Assembly: GCA_900546615.1 (NCBI GenBank)
Contig: URDJ01000043.1
Coordinates: 1 to 20,431 of the forward strand
Direction of reading: 5' to 3'
Length of the DNA stretch: 20,431 bases
From: an uncultured Eubacteriales bacterium
GTDB taxonomy: Bacteria > Bacillota > Clostridia > Oscillospirales > Oscillospiraceae
How positions within the stretch are numbered: the stretch's first letter is position 1; every line of letters starts with the position of its first letter. Under the pieces are notes generated by a model. The model saw only the letters and a list, made by a program, of their open reading frames with translations, ran no database searches and had not been told where the DNA came from. The translations under genes were made by a program, and so were the position numbers. Below, piece by piece: positions 7,921 to 16,341 of this stretch.

Positions 7921-8637
7921 TCAGATGCCGAGGCCCGCGGTGAGGAAGTCGATGGAGCGGAAGAACTTCGCCAGCAGCGTGTCCCCGAAGGTATCCAGCC
8001 CTATGGCCAGCCCGCCGAAGCGCAGTATCCACGAGAGCAGCATGCAATAGAGCATGCCGGTCAAAAGTCCCATGGCCGCGCCGCCCGCATCGTTCAGTAT
8101 ATCCATATTCGGTATCCTGAACGACAGGTTCGGGATGTTCGCGAGCGTCATGAGCGTAATGAGGAAAATGATGAACAGCAGCACCACACCCGCTATATAT
8201 GCCACCCTTGTGCAGAGCACCTCGACTATGGCCTCCTCTATGGTGGAGTTGTGCTCATCGGCGTAGGTCTCGGCCTCTGTGGCCATCTGCTCGGCCGCGT
8301 CGTCGTAGATGCCGAAGGTCTTGTAGCAGGTCGCGCAGAAGTCATGCCTCAGCTCGGGGTCGTTCGAGAGGATATCCTCATAGGAAAGCTCCGTGTCGGC
8401 CAGGCCCATGTCCTCGAGCACCGTATCCTGCATCTGACTCTCGACATAGCCGCTGGCGAAGGGCCGCAGCGCCGGCACGACCTCATACGAAAAGGCCGAC
8501 GACACCAGCGAGGCCGCGTAGAGCGACACCACTATCGCCACCACCCCGGCTATGCCCATGATGAAGCCCTTCTTGTAGCCGGACCAGATGCTGATTATTA
8601 TTATGGCAAGAAGAACGAGATCTATGACAGTTCTCAT
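7921..8637 (-). CDS. CvpA-family integral membrane protein
   Basis: A 238-residue membrane protein of the CvpA (colicin V production) family, whose role outside colicin export is poorly defined and has been linked to envelope integrity. Seen: an N-terminal pair of hydrophobic segments (about 4-20 and 25-48) with the typical YKKGFIMG turn at 21-28, an acidic soluble loop of about 95 residues that is longer than usual, and two further segments (about 143-168 and 188-210). ATG 8637 has an AAGGGGGG ribosome site 8 nt upstream. It lies 24 bp after the membrane-anchored protein gene and is the last gene of the series before the clpE promoter. No clear terminator separates it from that promoter, so read-through into clpE is possible. 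Confidence 0.83.
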   Translation of the reverse strand: MRTVIDLVLLAIIIISIWSGYKKGFIMGIAGVVAIVVSLYAASLVSSAFSYEVVPALRPFASGYVESQMQDTVLEDMGLADTELSYEDILSNDPELRHDFCATCYKTFGIYDDAAEQMATEAETYADEHNSTIEEAIVEVLCTRVAYIAGVVLLFIIFLITLMTLANIPNLSFRIPNMDILNDAGGAAMGLLTGMLYCMLLSWILRFGGLAIGLDTFGDTLLAKFFRSIDFLTAGLGI

Positions 8638-8661
8638 TTCTTTGCCCCCCTTACTCTCAAC

Positions 8662-9315
8662 TCATTCCTCATTATATACCCTTTCGCCCTCCGCGTAAAG
8701 CTCGACCCGGCCATTCTCCGATATTATGACCGCGTATCCGTCCTCAAAACCCCAGCCAAGCGGCTGTGAGCCGTATTCGTATTCATATACCGTTACGCCC
8801 TGCGCGTCCAGTACCAGGGCGCTCTCAAGCCCTATGACGCAGAGCGTCCCGTCCTCCAGCAGCCCCAGGTCGCAGAAGCCCTGCGCGCTCTCGCAGCGCC
8901 AAAGCTCCTCCCCGTCCGCGAGCGAGAGGCATCTGAGCTGTCCGCCCGTCTCCGTCTCCAGAAGCACGTAGAAGCGGTCTTCGCCCAGCTCCACCGCGTA
9001 GGGCGTACCCGTATTGCAGTGCCACTCGAGCTTTACCTCCCCGTCCTCGCCGCAGAACGTCACGAGGCCCAGGCAGTCATCCGCGCCCGAGAGCCGCAGC
9101 GTCCCCGCCGCTCCATGCGCAGTATCCAATTCCGTTGACGAAAGCCGCGCGAAAGTGTTCCCGTATCCGGGCCGCTCCGCCTCTGAAAAATTTCCGTCCC
9201 CCGCTTCAGCGCCCTTCCACCTCATCGAGAAGGCTATTGCCGCCGCCAGCACTATGAGCGCCGCCGCCGCGCAGAACAGCGCCCTGCGCCTTGCCAATAC
9301 CGCCGGGTATTTCAT
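8662..9315 (-). CDS. Uncharacterised membrane-anchored protein with beta-propeller-like repeats
   Basis: A 217-residue protein I cannot assign to a named family. A basic N-terminus (LARRRA) and one hydrophobic helix (about 12-30) predict a signal anchor with the remainder outside the cell. The rest reads as short beta-strand repeats resembling a partial PQQ-type or WD-like propeller, for example LSLADGEELWRCES (about 130-143) and VLDAQGVTVYEYEYG, too short for a full propeller. ATG 9315 has a GGGAGG site 9-10 nt upstream, and the hydrophobic helix needs this start. The first 110 bp therefore overlap the end of truA in another frame. It sits between truA and cvpA in one transcription unit; its function is unknown. 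Confidence 0.7.
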   Translation of the reverse strand: MKYPAVLARRRALFCAAAALIVLAAAIAFSMRWKGAEAGDGNFSEAERPGYGNTFARLSSTELDTAHGAAGTLRLSGADDCLGLVTFCGEDGEVKLEWHCNTGTPYAVELGEDRFYVLLETETGGQLRCLSLADGEELWRCESAQGFCDLGLLEDGTLCVIGLESALVLDAQGVTVYEYEYGSQPLGWGFEDGYAVIISENGRVELYAEGERVYNEE

Positions 9316-10087
9316 CTGGGTAATCCTCCCGCATCATCTCTCCCACGGCGCCCTCGTACCATACCCGTCGGAGGTACAGCCCCTGCGGAGGCATGGTCGG
9401 CCCCGTGAGCCGCCTGTCGCCCATCTCCAGCAGGGCCGGTATCTCCTCCGGCTCGAGCTTGCCGTGCGAGGCATAGACCATGGTGCCCACTATGGCGCGC
9501 ACCATGTTGTATAAAAACCCGTCCGCACAGACGGCGACGCTTATCATGTCGCCCTCGCGCGTGGCCCGGCACCAGTGCACGGTGCGGACGGTCGTCTTCG
9601 TCTGCGTCCCCACGCTGCGGACTGCCCTGAAATCGTGCCTGCCCTCGAAGGCGAGGCCCGCCGCGCGCATCCTGTCTATGTCCAGCGGCGCGGGATAGAA
9701 GCAGACCCGTTTCTGCAAAAAGGGGTCGCGTATGCGGGTGTTCATTATCCGGTAGACGTATTCTTTCTGTATGCAGCTCAAAATGGCGTTGAAATCCTCC
9801 GGCGCCTCGCAGGCGTCGAGGACGGCTATATCGTCCGGCAGGCGCGTGTTCACGGCCAGCGGCAGCCGATCCACGGGTATCCGGCTCTCCGTGCGGAAGT
9901 TCGCGCAGTAGTTAAGCGCGTGGACGCCCGCGTCCGTGCGCCCGCAGCCCGTCAGCTTTATCCTCTCGCCGCAGACCTTCCCGAGCGCCTTTTCCAGCGT
10001 CTCCGCGACGCTTATCTCCGTCTTCTGCACCTGCCAGCCGTGGTAGGCCGTGCCGTCGTAGCGCAGCTTTAAGGCGATGTTCCTCAT
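9206..10087 (-). CDS. truA: tRNA pseudouridine(38-40) synthase TruA
   Basis: Converts uridines 38, 39 and 40 in the tRNA anticodon arm to pseudouridine. The start is ATG 10087, which overlaps the ecfT stop by 4 nt (ATGA); longer readings of this frame upstream are only antisense-free shadow of ecfT. Seen: the N-terminal KLRYDGTAYHGWQ (7-19), the catalytic Asp in GCGRTDAGVHA (D52), DFNAILSC, and the C-terminal GLYLRRVWYE that normally ends the family near residue 250. Here the frame goes on for about 40 residues (Gly-rich, ending LLDEVEGR) and overlaps the next gene. The order ecfA1-ecfA2-ecfT-truA is conserved in Bacillota. Confidence 0.95.
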   Translation of the reverse strand: MRNIALKLRYDGTAYHGWQVQKTEISVAETLEKALGKVCGERIKLTGCGRTDAGVHALNYCANFRTESRIPVDRLPLAVNTRLPDDIAVLDACEAPEDFNAILSCIQKEYVYRIMNTRIRDPFLQKRVCFYPAPLDIDRMRAAGLAFEGRHDFRAVRSVGTQTKTTVRTVHWCRATREGDMISVAVCADGFLYNMVRAIVGTMVYASHGKLEPEEIPALLEMGDRRLTGPTMPPQGLYLRRVWYEGAVGEMMREDYPDEIPGGIGKAQGAVLRGGGAHSAGGGNSLLDEVEGR

Positions 10088-10890
10088 AGCCCGTACACGT
10101 TCATGACGATGGTCGCGGCGAGCACAACTGCGCCCAGCGCGAGCGCCGTCCAGTCGCGGCCCTTCATGTGCAGCTGCTTCATCCTTGTGCGGCCCTCGCC
10201 GCCGTGGTAGCAGCGGCTCTCCATGGCGACGGCCAGCTCGTCCGCCCGGCGGAAGCTCGACACGAACAGCGGCACCAAGAGCGGCAGCAGAGCCTTCGCC
10301 CTGTCCGTGAGCTTGCCCGTCTCGAAGTCCGCGCCGCGCGCCTTCTGCGCCGACATGATCTTGTCCGTCTCCTCTATGAGCGTAGGTATGAACCGGAGCG
10401 CCATGCTCATCATCATGCTCATCTCGTGGACCGGCACGTGTAACTTCTTGAGCGGCCCGAGCAGCATTTCCAGCCCGTCGGTGAGCGCTATGGGGCTGGT
10501 CGTATAGGTCAGCAGGAAGGTGCCCATTATGAGCATCATGATGCGCGCTATCATGAGGAAGGCCCGCTTCACGCCCTCGGTCGTGACCGTGAATATCCAC
10601 CAGTCGAGCAGCACCCTGCCGCCCGTCGTATAGAACAGATTCAGCACGCCCGTAAGGACTATGATGAATATGAGGGGCTTGAGGCCCTTCGTGAGGGTCC
10701 TGAGCCTTATTTTCGACAGCGAGATACAGCCCGCCGTCACGAGGAACATCAGCCCGTAGGAGAACCAGTCCACAGCGGTAAAGAGCGCCGCTATGAAGAC
10801 TATGACGAGGACGAGCTTCGTCCTGGGGTCGAGCCGGTGCACGATGGTGCTGCCCGGGAAGAACTGGCCGAGGGTGATATCCTTGAGCAT
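10084..10890 (-). CDS. ecfT: Energy-coupling factor transporter transmembrane protein EcfT
   Basis: The membrane scaffold of group II ECF importers; it links the two ATPases to exchangeable S-components that bind vitamins, cofactors or metal ions. The 268-residue protein has several hydrophobic segments (about 25-58, 70-88, 108-130, 203-211, 248-264) and the two coupling-helix motifs that contact the ATPases: ARG at 184-186 (AQKARGAD) and the variant SRC at 225-227 (AMESRCY). ATG 10890 shares one base with the ecfA2 stop (TGATG). No S-component is in the window, as usual for a shared module. Confidence 0.95.
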   Translation of the reverse strand: MLKDITLGQFFPGSTIVHRLDPRTKLVLVIVFIAALFTAVDWFSYGLMFLVTAGCISLSKIRLRTLTKGLKPLIFIIVLTGVLNLFYTTGGRVLLDWWIFTVTTEGVKRAFLMIARIMMLIMGTFLLTYTTSPIALTDGLEMLLGPLKKLHVPVHEMSMMMSMALRFIPTLIEETDKIMSAQKARGADFETGKLTDRAKALLPLLVPLFVSSFRRADELAVAMESRCYHGGEGRTRMKQLHMKGRDWTALALGAVVLAATIVMNVYGL

Positions 10891-11756
10891 CAGTCCGACG
10901 CCCCCTTCCTGAGCAGGGCCAGCACGGCCTCGTGCAGCTGCTGTGAGGTGTAGATGGACTCGGGCAGCTCCGCCCCCAGCCTGCGCAGCTCGGAGGCTAT
11001 CGCCGCCGGCTGCGGCACGTCGAGGCCCATGTCGGTCAGCTCCTGCGCCCGCCTGAACACGTCCTCCGGCGCGCCGTCCATGGCTATGCTCCCCTCGTGG
11101 AACACGATGAGCCGGTCGGCTATCCGCGCCGCGTCGTCCATGCTGTGCGTCACGAGCAGCACCGTCGAGCCGGTCTCGCGCCGGTAGCCGGTGATGTTTT
11201 TCAGTATTCCCTCGCAGCCCGCAGGGTCGAGGCCCGCCGTCGGCTCGTCGAGTATGAGCACCCTCGGCCGCATGGCTATGACGCCCGCTATCGCTATGCG
11301 CCGCTTCTGACCGCCTGAGAGCTCCAGCGGCGACTTCTCAAACAGGTCTTCCGACAGTCCCACAAAGCGCGCCGCCTCGCGCACCCGCTCGTCCACCTCT
11401 TTCTCCGGGAGCTTCATGTTCTTCGGCCCGAAGGCTATGTCCCGGTACACCGTCTCCTCAAAGAGCTGGTACTCCGGGTACTGGAACACGAGGCCCACCT
11501 TGAACCTCACGTCCCGCGTGGCCTCCTTGGTGGCAAATATATCCTCGCCCTCGCAGAGCACCCGGCCCGACGTGGGCTTCAAAAGCCCGTTCAAGTGCTG
11601 TATGAAGGTGCTCTTGCCCGAGCCGGTATGACCTATGACCGCCACGAGCTGGCCGGGGTAAAATTCGACGTCTATGTCGTGTATCGCCGTCTTCTCGAAG
11701 GGCGTGCCCTGACTGTAGACATGGCTGAGGCCCTCGACCCTTATTACCGCGTCCAT
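10890..11756 (-). CDS. ecfA2: Energy-coupling factor ATPase EcfA2
   Basis: Second ATPase of the ECF module, pairing with EcfA1 beneath EcfT. Starting at ATG 11756 (MDAVIRVEGLSHVYS) gives 288 residues, the usual size, with GGGGG upstream and 2 bp after the ecfA1 stop; an earlier in-frame start at 11798 would overlap ecfA1 and adds an unrelated Gly/Arg-rich tail. Seen: Walker A GHTGSGKS (42-49), Q-loop Q92 in FQYPEYQLF, signature LSGGQ (146-150), Walker B VLILDEP (166-172), H-loop H204. The FQYPEYQLFEETV Q-loop is typical of EcfA2. Confidence 0.95.
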   Translation of the reverse strand: MDAVIRVEGLSHVYSQGTPFEKTAIHDIDVEFYPGQLVAVIGHTGSGKSTFIQHLNGLLKPTSGRVLCEGEDIFATKEATRDVRFKVGLVFQYPEYQLFEETVYRDIAFGPKNMKLPEKEVDERVREAARFVGLSEDLFEKSPLELSGGQKRRIAIAGVIAMRPRVLILDEPTAGLDPAGCEGILKNITGYRRETGSTVLLVTHSMDDAARIADRLIVFHEGSIAMDGAPEDVFRRAQELTDMGLDVPQPAAIASELRRLGAELPESIYTSQQLHEAVLALLRKGASD

Positions 11757-11758
11757 GC

Positions 11759-12613
11759 TCACGCCCCCTTCACCGCCGCCATTACGGCCGCGGCGCATTC
11801 CTCGACGGTCAGCGCCCCGAGCGGCAGCTCATAGCCGTCGTGCCTCAGCTCATAGATAAGCTCTGTCGTCGCGGGCACGGAAAGCCCTTCCTTGCGGAGC
11901 AGCTCCACCTGCGAGAAGACCTCCCTCGGCGTACCGTCCGCGGCTATGCGGCCCTCGGACATGACGACCAGCCTGTCCGCGCCCACGCACTCGGACATGT
12001 GGTGGGTAATGAGCACCACCGTCATGCCCTTTTCGCGGCAGAGCCGCGTCACCGTGGCGACGACCTCGCGCCGGCCCACGGGGTCGAGCATGGCTGTAGG
12101 CTCGTCGAGCACCACGCACCTCGGCTGCATTGCCAGCACGCCCGCTATGGCTACGCGCTGCTTCTGCCCGCCAGAGAGCAGGTGCGGCGCGTGCAGCCGG
12201 TACTCGTACATGCCCACGGTCTTCAGCGCGTCGTCCACGCGCCGGCGTATCTCCGCAGAGGGCACGCCCAGGTTCTCGGGCGCGAAGGCCACGTCGTCCT
12301 CGACGACGTTCGCGACTATCTGGTTGTCCGGGTTCTGGAACACCATGCCCACCGTGCGGCGGATATCCAGAAGCCGCTCCTCGTCGGCGGTGTCGATGCC
12401 GTCCACGAATACCTTACCGGAGGTCGGCAGGAGGATGGCGTTCATAAGCTTTGCCAGCGTGGACTTGCCCGAGCCGTTGTGCCCGAGCACGGCGACAAAG
12501 CTGCCCTCGGCTATCTCGAGGTCGAGGCCGTGGAGGGTCTCGATCTCGTCGCCGGGGTAGGTATAGTGCAGGTCTTCTACCCTGATTATCGGCTGCATAT
12601 CCTGTAAATTCAC
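11759..12613 (-). CDS. ecfA1: Energy-coupling factor ATPase EcfA1
   Basis: First ATPase of the ECF module. I prefer the GTG start at 12613, which overlaps the upstream stop by 4 nt (GTGA) and has GGGAG 8 nt before it, giving 284 residues; ATG 12598 ([10 protein letters not shown]) is the alternative, with a ribosome site that is too close. Seen, numbering from the GTG: Walker A GHNGSGKS (44-51), Q93 in FQNPDNQIV, the EcfA1-type Q-loop, signature LSGGQ (146-150), Walker B CVVLDEP (166-172), H204 in THHMSE. It is adjacent to ecfA2 and ecfT in the standard order. Confidence 0.94.
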   Translation of the reverse strand: MNLQDMQPIIRVEDLHYTYPGDEIETLHGLDLEIAEGSFVAVLGHNGSGKSTLAKLMNAILLPTSGKVFVDGIDTADEERLLDIRRTVGMVFQNPDNQIVANVVEDDVAFAPENLGVPSAEIRRRVDDALKTVGMYEYRLHAPHLLSGGQKQRVAIAGVLAMQPRCVVLDEPTAMLDPVGRREVVATVTRLCREKGMTVVLITHHMSECVGADRLVVMSEGRIAADGTPREVFSQVELLRKEGLSVPATTELIYELRHDGYELPLGALTVEECAAAVMAAVKGA

Positions 12614-13476
12614 TCCCCGCGCTCCCAGCGGCAGGCGGCTCCACAGGGCAGGCACAGCCCCGTCGCGGTGACGGGCAGGCCCAGCTCCCGGCTCTCGGAG
12701 CGTCCGCCGAAGCGCTTAGTAAAAATGCTCTCGCTAATATATGTCAGCACCGAGGGCGAAAGCCCCGTGGTGTAGGAATTGATGATGACAAACAGCGGGT
12801 CGTCCGACAGCACGCCCGAGACGAGCTTCACGAAACCCCAAAGGCTGTCCTCGAGCTTCCAGACCTCGCCGCCCGGCCCGCGCCCGTAGCTGGGCGGGTC
12901 CATGATGACGGCGTCGTAGCGCCTGCCGCGGCGTATCTCACGCTCGACGAACTTGGCGCAGTCGTCGACAATCCAGCGCACGGGCCTGTCCGCGACGCCG
13001 GAGGACGCGGCGTTCTCCTTCGCCCAGGCTACCATGCCCTTCGCCGCGTCCACATGGCAGACCGAGGCGCCCGCGTAGAGCGCCGCGACGGTGGCGGCAC
13101 CGGTGTAGGCAAAGAGGTTGAGGACGCTTATCCCGCGCCCCGCGCTCTTTATCTTCCGCATGATGTAGTCCCAGTTCGCGGCCTGCTCGGGGAAGATGCC
13201 GGTGTGCTTGAAGTTCATGGGCTTGACGTTGAAGGTCAGCTCGCGGTATCGTATCTGCCAGTTCTGAGGCAGGCGGCGCTTGTCCCATGCGCCTCCGCCG
13301 GTATCGCTGCGGGTGTATCGCCCGTCGCAGCCCTGCCAGCGCGGGTCGCGGCGCGGCGTATCCCAGATGGCCTGAGGGTCCGGCCGCACGAGGGTATAGT
13401 TTCCCCAGCGCTCCAGCTTTTCTCCGCCGGAGCAGTCGATAAGCTCAAAATCCCGCCAGTTGTCGGCCATCCACAT
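12610..13476 (-). CDS. RlmI/RlmK-like SAM-dependent methyltransferase
   Basis: A class I SAM-dependent methyltransferase of the COG1092-type, which mainly methylates 23S rRNA; the exact target is not known for this branch. Seen: HTGIFPEQ (91-98), SAM-binding motif I in [11 protein letters not shown] (118-128), the acidic end of strand 2 in HVDAAKGM, and the catalytic motif [10 protein letters not shown] (192-201). There is no N-terminal PUA domain, unlike RlmI itself. ATG 13476 has GGGGG 10 nt upstream; the GTG at 13506 lies before the predicted transcription start and is excluded. It is the first gene of the operon carrying ecfA1-ecfA2-ecfT-truA. Confidence 0.85.
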   Translation of the reverse strand: MWMADNWRDFELIDCSGGEKLERWGNYTLVRPDPQAIWDTPRRDPRWQGCDGRYTRSDTGGGAWDKRRLPQNWQIRYRELTFNVKPMNFKHTGIFPEQAANWDYIMRKIKSAGRGISVLNLFAYTGAATVAALYAGASVCHVDAAKGMVAWAKENAASSGVADRPVRWIVDDCAKFVEREIRRGRRYDAVIMDPPSYGRGPGGEVWKLEDSLWGFVKLVSGVLSDDPLFVIINSYTTGLSPSVLTYISESIFTKRFGGRSESRELGLPVTATGLCLPCGAACRWERGE

Positions 13477-13508
13477 CCGCGTAACACCCCCGCACTCAGT
13501 AATCACAC

Positions 13509-13537
13509 ATTATACCATGGCAACCATTCGAGGTCAA
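13509..13537 (-). promoter_or_regulatory. Sigma-A promoter of the methyltransferase-ecf-truA operon
   Basis: On the minus strand TTGACC (13537-13532), a 17-bp spacer and a perfect TATAAT (13514-13509). Transcription should start near 13502, giving a short leader of about 26 nt to ATG 13476. This rules out the upstream GTG start. Confidence 0.88.
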
Positions 13538-13587
13538 CAAATAGTGCGCGCATGTGTCCCTCCCATATGGCTGCGCGCGGTTTATTT

Positions 13588-13611
13588 GCCGATCGCGGCG
13601 TAAATATCGGC
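13588..13611. repeat. Inverted repeat between the LCP terminator and the methyltransferase promoter
   Basis: GCCGAT (13588-13593) and ATCGGC (13606-13611) form a 6-bp stem around a 12-nt loop. It lies downstream of the LCP terminator and about 50 bp upstream of the methyltransferase -35 box. It has no T-run in either direction. Its role is unknown. Confidence 0.3.
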
Positions 13612-13613
13612 AC

Positions 13614-13661
13614 TTATAAAAACGCCCCGTTTCTTTGGGAACTGCCCAAAGAAACGGGGTG
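13614..13661 (-). terminator. Rho-independent terminator of the LCP pair
   Basis: A perfect 15-bp stem (13625-13639 with 13645-13659, loop AACTG), extendable by a wobble and one more pair. On the minus strand it is followed by GTTTTTAT. It lies just beyond the stop of the second LCP gene at 13672. Confidence 0.95.
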
Positions 13662-13671
13662 TATACATGGC

Positions 13672-14940
13672 TCAGCCCTCTGTCACCGGCTGCTCCGGCT
13701 CGGTCGCCGGGGTCTCAACAGGCTCCGGCGCGGGGGTCGGCGTGCTCTCCACGTAACTCGGGTGCGCCGCGAAGGAGTTGCGCCCGCCCTCTATTACGCC
13801 CGTCGTCGTATAAAATCCCGTCTCGTACGAGTGCGTCAGGATGTTCACGTTCTCCTCCGTCACGTCCCGGTCGTACGGGTTCAGGCACTCGTTCACCAGC
13901 GCCATCCACTCGTCCACGTAGAGCGCATAGTAGGAGTTGCCCTTCACGCTGTCGCCCCCGTTGCCCGGCGCGGTGTGGAAGTTGATATCCTCACTCTTGC
14001 ACAGCAAAAACTGCCGCACAAAGAAGGAGATGTTCGCCGCCGTCATGTTCGTCGTCACGTATTCCTCGAAAATATCCAGGAACTTCGGCAGGTTCGGGAT
14101 GTTTCCCAGCGTGAGCATCTGGCTCGCCACGGACTTCAAAAAGTCCTGCTGCGTGCCTATCCTGCCTATGTCGGCGGTGGCGTAGCCCTTGCGGAAACGC
14201 ACGACCTTCAGCGCCTCCTCGCCCGTCAGGTGCTGCATGCCCGCCTTGATGTTTATATCAAGGTCCTGGCTCGCGTCGTAGTAGACCATGTCGATGGACA
14301 CGTCATAGTCCACCCCGCCGATCGCGTCCACCAGCTCCACGAAGGCCGTGAGGTCCACCAGCGCATAGCAGTCCAGCTCAAAGCCCAAAAGGTCGCGGAA
14401 ACCCTCGAGCATGCCGTCTATGCCGTTGCCGCCCTCGTTCACGTCCACGGAATAGAGCGTGTTCACGCGCTTGACGCCCCAGGGCACGTTCACCATCGTG
14501 TCCCTCGGTATGCTCACCACGTCTATCGTGTGGTTTTCGGTATCTATGCGGCCTATCATGATGGTGTCCGTGCTGTTCGAGGACTGGTCGAGGCCCACGA
14601 CAGCGAAGGTATACATGTTCTCGTTGAGCGAGGCGGGCGCGCCAGCGTTCGGGTCCTCGGTGGGCGCTGCCGTCGGCTCCGCTGCATCCTCAGCCCCGTC
14701 GGTCTCCGCCGGGGCCGTGCTCTCCTTCGTCGCGTCCACCAGCCCCGCGTTCGCCCGCTCGGGCGGCTTCTCCCATGCAAGGTAGCCCGCCACAGCCCCC
14801 ACAGCGACGACAAGCACCACGCCCAGCGCTATGCCTGCCTTCTTCGCACCCGAGAGCTTCCTTCGCTTCGTCCCTGTCTTTGCCTCTGCCTCTGTCCCGG
14901 CTTTCTCCGGCCTCCTCCTGCTGTTGCCGAAAAGTTTCAC
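13672..14940 (-). CDS. LCP (LytR-CpsA-Psr) family cell-wall glycopolymer ligase, second paralogue
   Basis: LCP enzymes transfer lipid-linked anionic polymers or polysaccharides to peptidoglycan on the outer face of the membrane. This 422-residue protein has a basic cytoplasmic tail, one membrane helix (about 35-54), a Thr/Ala/Glu/Pro linker (about 70-100) and the LCP domain (about 108-300). Polyprenyl-pyrophosphate-binding residues are recognisable: SIPRDT (143-148, R146), VRFR (247-250) and DIGR (257-260); the usual second Arg before QQ is Thr (GTQQ), as in some clostridial members. The C-terminus ends in a Pro/Thr/Glu-rich tail missing from its paralogue. The start is GTG 14940; MKLFGN matches MKLNGN of the paralogue 38 bp upstream. 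Confidence 0.93.
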   Translation of the reverse strand: MKLFGNSRRRPEKAGTEAEAKTGTKRRKLSGAKKAGIALGVVLVVAVGAVAGYLAWEKPPERANAGLVDATKESTAPAETDGAEDAAEPTAAPTEDPNAGAPASLNENMYTFAVVGLDQSSNSTDTIMIGRIDTENHTIDVVSIPRDTMVNVPWGVKRVNTLYSVDVNEGGNGIDGMLEGFRDLLGFELDCYALVDLTAFVELVDAIGGVDYDVSIDMVYYDASQDLDINIKAGMQHLTGEEALKVVRFRKGYATADIGRIGTQQDFLKSVASQMLTLGNIPNLPKFLDIFEEYVTTNMTAANISFFVRQFLLCKSEDINFHTAPGNGGDSVKGNSYYALYVDEWMALVNECLNPYDRDVTEENVNILTHSYETGFYTTTGVIEGGRNSFAAHPSYVESTPTPAPEPVETPATEPEQPVTEG

Positions 14941-14978
14941 TCCCCATTACCCCCATGCGGCCCCCACAGCCGCTTTAT

Positions 14979-16202
14979 TTATTCTGCTGAGTCCGTCCCG
15001 CTCTCGGAGCTGAACGCCGCGGTATTGTCGTAGAACGAATCCACGCCGCCGGCAACGTAGCCGGTCGTGGAGTAGAAGCCCGTGCTCGACGAGTGGGTCA
15101 GGATGTTCACGTTCGCCTCCGTCACGTCCTGGTCATAGGGGTTCAGACAGGTGTTCACCATCTCGAGCCACTCGCTTATATTTATCGAGACGTAGGACAG
15201 GCCCTTGATGCTGTCCCCGTAGTTGCCCGGCAGGGTATGGAAGTTTATGTCCTCGCTCTTGCACAGGAGGAACTGCCTTGCAAAGAAGGCGAGGTTCGAA
15301 GCAGACATGTTCGTCACGACATATTCCTCGAATATATCGATGAAGGTCGGCAGGTTGGGGATGTTCCCGAGGGTCAGCATCTGGCTCGCTACGGACTTCA
15401 AAAAGTCCTGCTGCGTACCTATCCTGCCTATGTCGGCGGAAGCATAGCCCGAGCGGAAACGCACGACCTTCAGCGCCTCCTCACCGTCCAGGTGCTGCTC
15501 GCCGGCGGGGATGTTGATATACAGGTCCTGCGTCGGGTCGTAGTAGTTCATGTTCACGGGGACGTTGTAGTCCACGCCTCCGATCGCGTCCACCAGCTCC
15601 ACGAAGGCCGTGAGGTCCACCACGGCGTAGCAGTCGATCTGGAAGCCGAGGATGTCCTTGAGGCCGTCCAGCAGCCCGTCGATGCCGTTGCCGCCGGTGT
15701 TGATGTCCGCGGAATAGAGCGTGTTTATCTTCTTGACCGACCAGCTCACGTTCACCAGCGTGTCGCGCGGCAGGCTCACGACGTCTATCGTGTGGTTTTC
15801 AGTGTCGATGCGGCCGACCATCATGGTGTCCGTGCTGTTCGAGACCTGGTCGAGGCCCACGACGAGGAAGGTGTACATATTCTCATTGAGCGAGGCCGGC
15901 GCGCCCGCGTTGGGGTCCTCGGTGGGCGATACCGTCGGCTCCGCCGTGGCGTCCGGCGAGCCGCCGTCCTCCGGATTCGTACTCTCATAGGTCGGGTCCA
16001 CAAGTCCGCCGCCGGGCCTCTCGGGCGGCTTCTCCCATGCTATATACCAGGCCACCGCGCCGAAGACCAGTATCAGCACCACGCAGACAACAACAGCCGC
16101 TGCCTTACCGGCCTTGGAGCGCTTTTTCGGCCCCCTCCCCGCGTCACGCTCGGAAGGCGACGGCGAGTGAGAGCCGGTATGGTGATTTCCATTCAGCTTC
16201 AT
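14979..16202 (-). CDS. LCP (LytR-CpsA-Psr) family cell-wall glycopolymer ligase, first paralogue
   Basis: The promoter-proximal member of the tandem LCP pair, 407 residues. Layout: Ser/His/Lys-rich cytoplasmic tail, membrane helix (about 34-54), Pro/Thr/Asp linker, LCP domain from LNENMYTFLVVGLDQ (about 105) on. It shows the same binding motifs as its neighbour (SLPRDT at 143-148, VRFRSGYASADIGRIGTQQ). Residues 57-62 (EKPPER) and 94-110 are almost identical in the two proteins with no length change between them, which shows a gene duplication. ATG 16202 has GAGGG 7 nt upstream. The pair probably shares a substrate class but may differ in polymer or timing; which polymer is not visible here. 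Confidence 0.94.
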   Translation of the reverse strand: MKLNGNHHTGSHSPSPSERDAGRGPKKRSKAGKAAAVVVCVVLILVFGAVAWYIAWEKPPERPGGGLVDPTYESTNPEDGGSPDATAEPTVSPTEDPNAGAPASLNENMYTFLVVGLDQVSNSTDTMMVGRIDTENHTIDVVSLPRDTLVNVSWSVKKINTLYSADINTGGNGIDGLLDGLKDILGFQIDCYAVVDLTAFVELVDAIGGVDYNVPVNMNYYDPTQDLYINIPAGEQHLDGEEALKVVRFRSGYASADIGRIGTQQDFLKSVASQMLTLGNIPNLPTFIDIFEEYVVTNMSASNLAFFARQFLLCKSEDINFHTLPGNYGDSIKGLSYVSINISEWLEMVNTCLNPYDQDVTEANVNILTHSSSTGFYSTTGYVAGGVDSFYDNTAAFSSESGTDSAE

Positions 16203-16279
16203 CGTATATCCCTCTTTTGTCGAAAAGAATAAGCGTCAGATTAGACTCCGCTTCTTTAACTTTTGTTCCATGTCCAAGC

Positions 16280-16308
16280 ATGATAACACATTTACACCGC
16301 TGCGTAAA
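16280..16308 (-). promoter_or_regulatory. Promoter of the LCP pair
   Basis: On the minus strand TTTACG (16308-16303), a 17-bp spacer and TATCAT (16285-16280). Start near 16273 gives a leader of about 70 nt to ATG 16202. The rest of the 212-bp divergent region is AT-rich and holds the plus-strand promoter at 16342-16370; I see nothing else in it. Confidence 0.65.
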
Positions 16309-16341
16309 CCAAAATCCTGTTAATTTATAAAGAATATTTCA

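Noticed and set aside
13477..13506. An upstream GTG start for the methyltransferase
   Set aside because: The GTG lies within a few bases of the perfect TATAAT, before the predicted transcription start, so it cannot be in the message.
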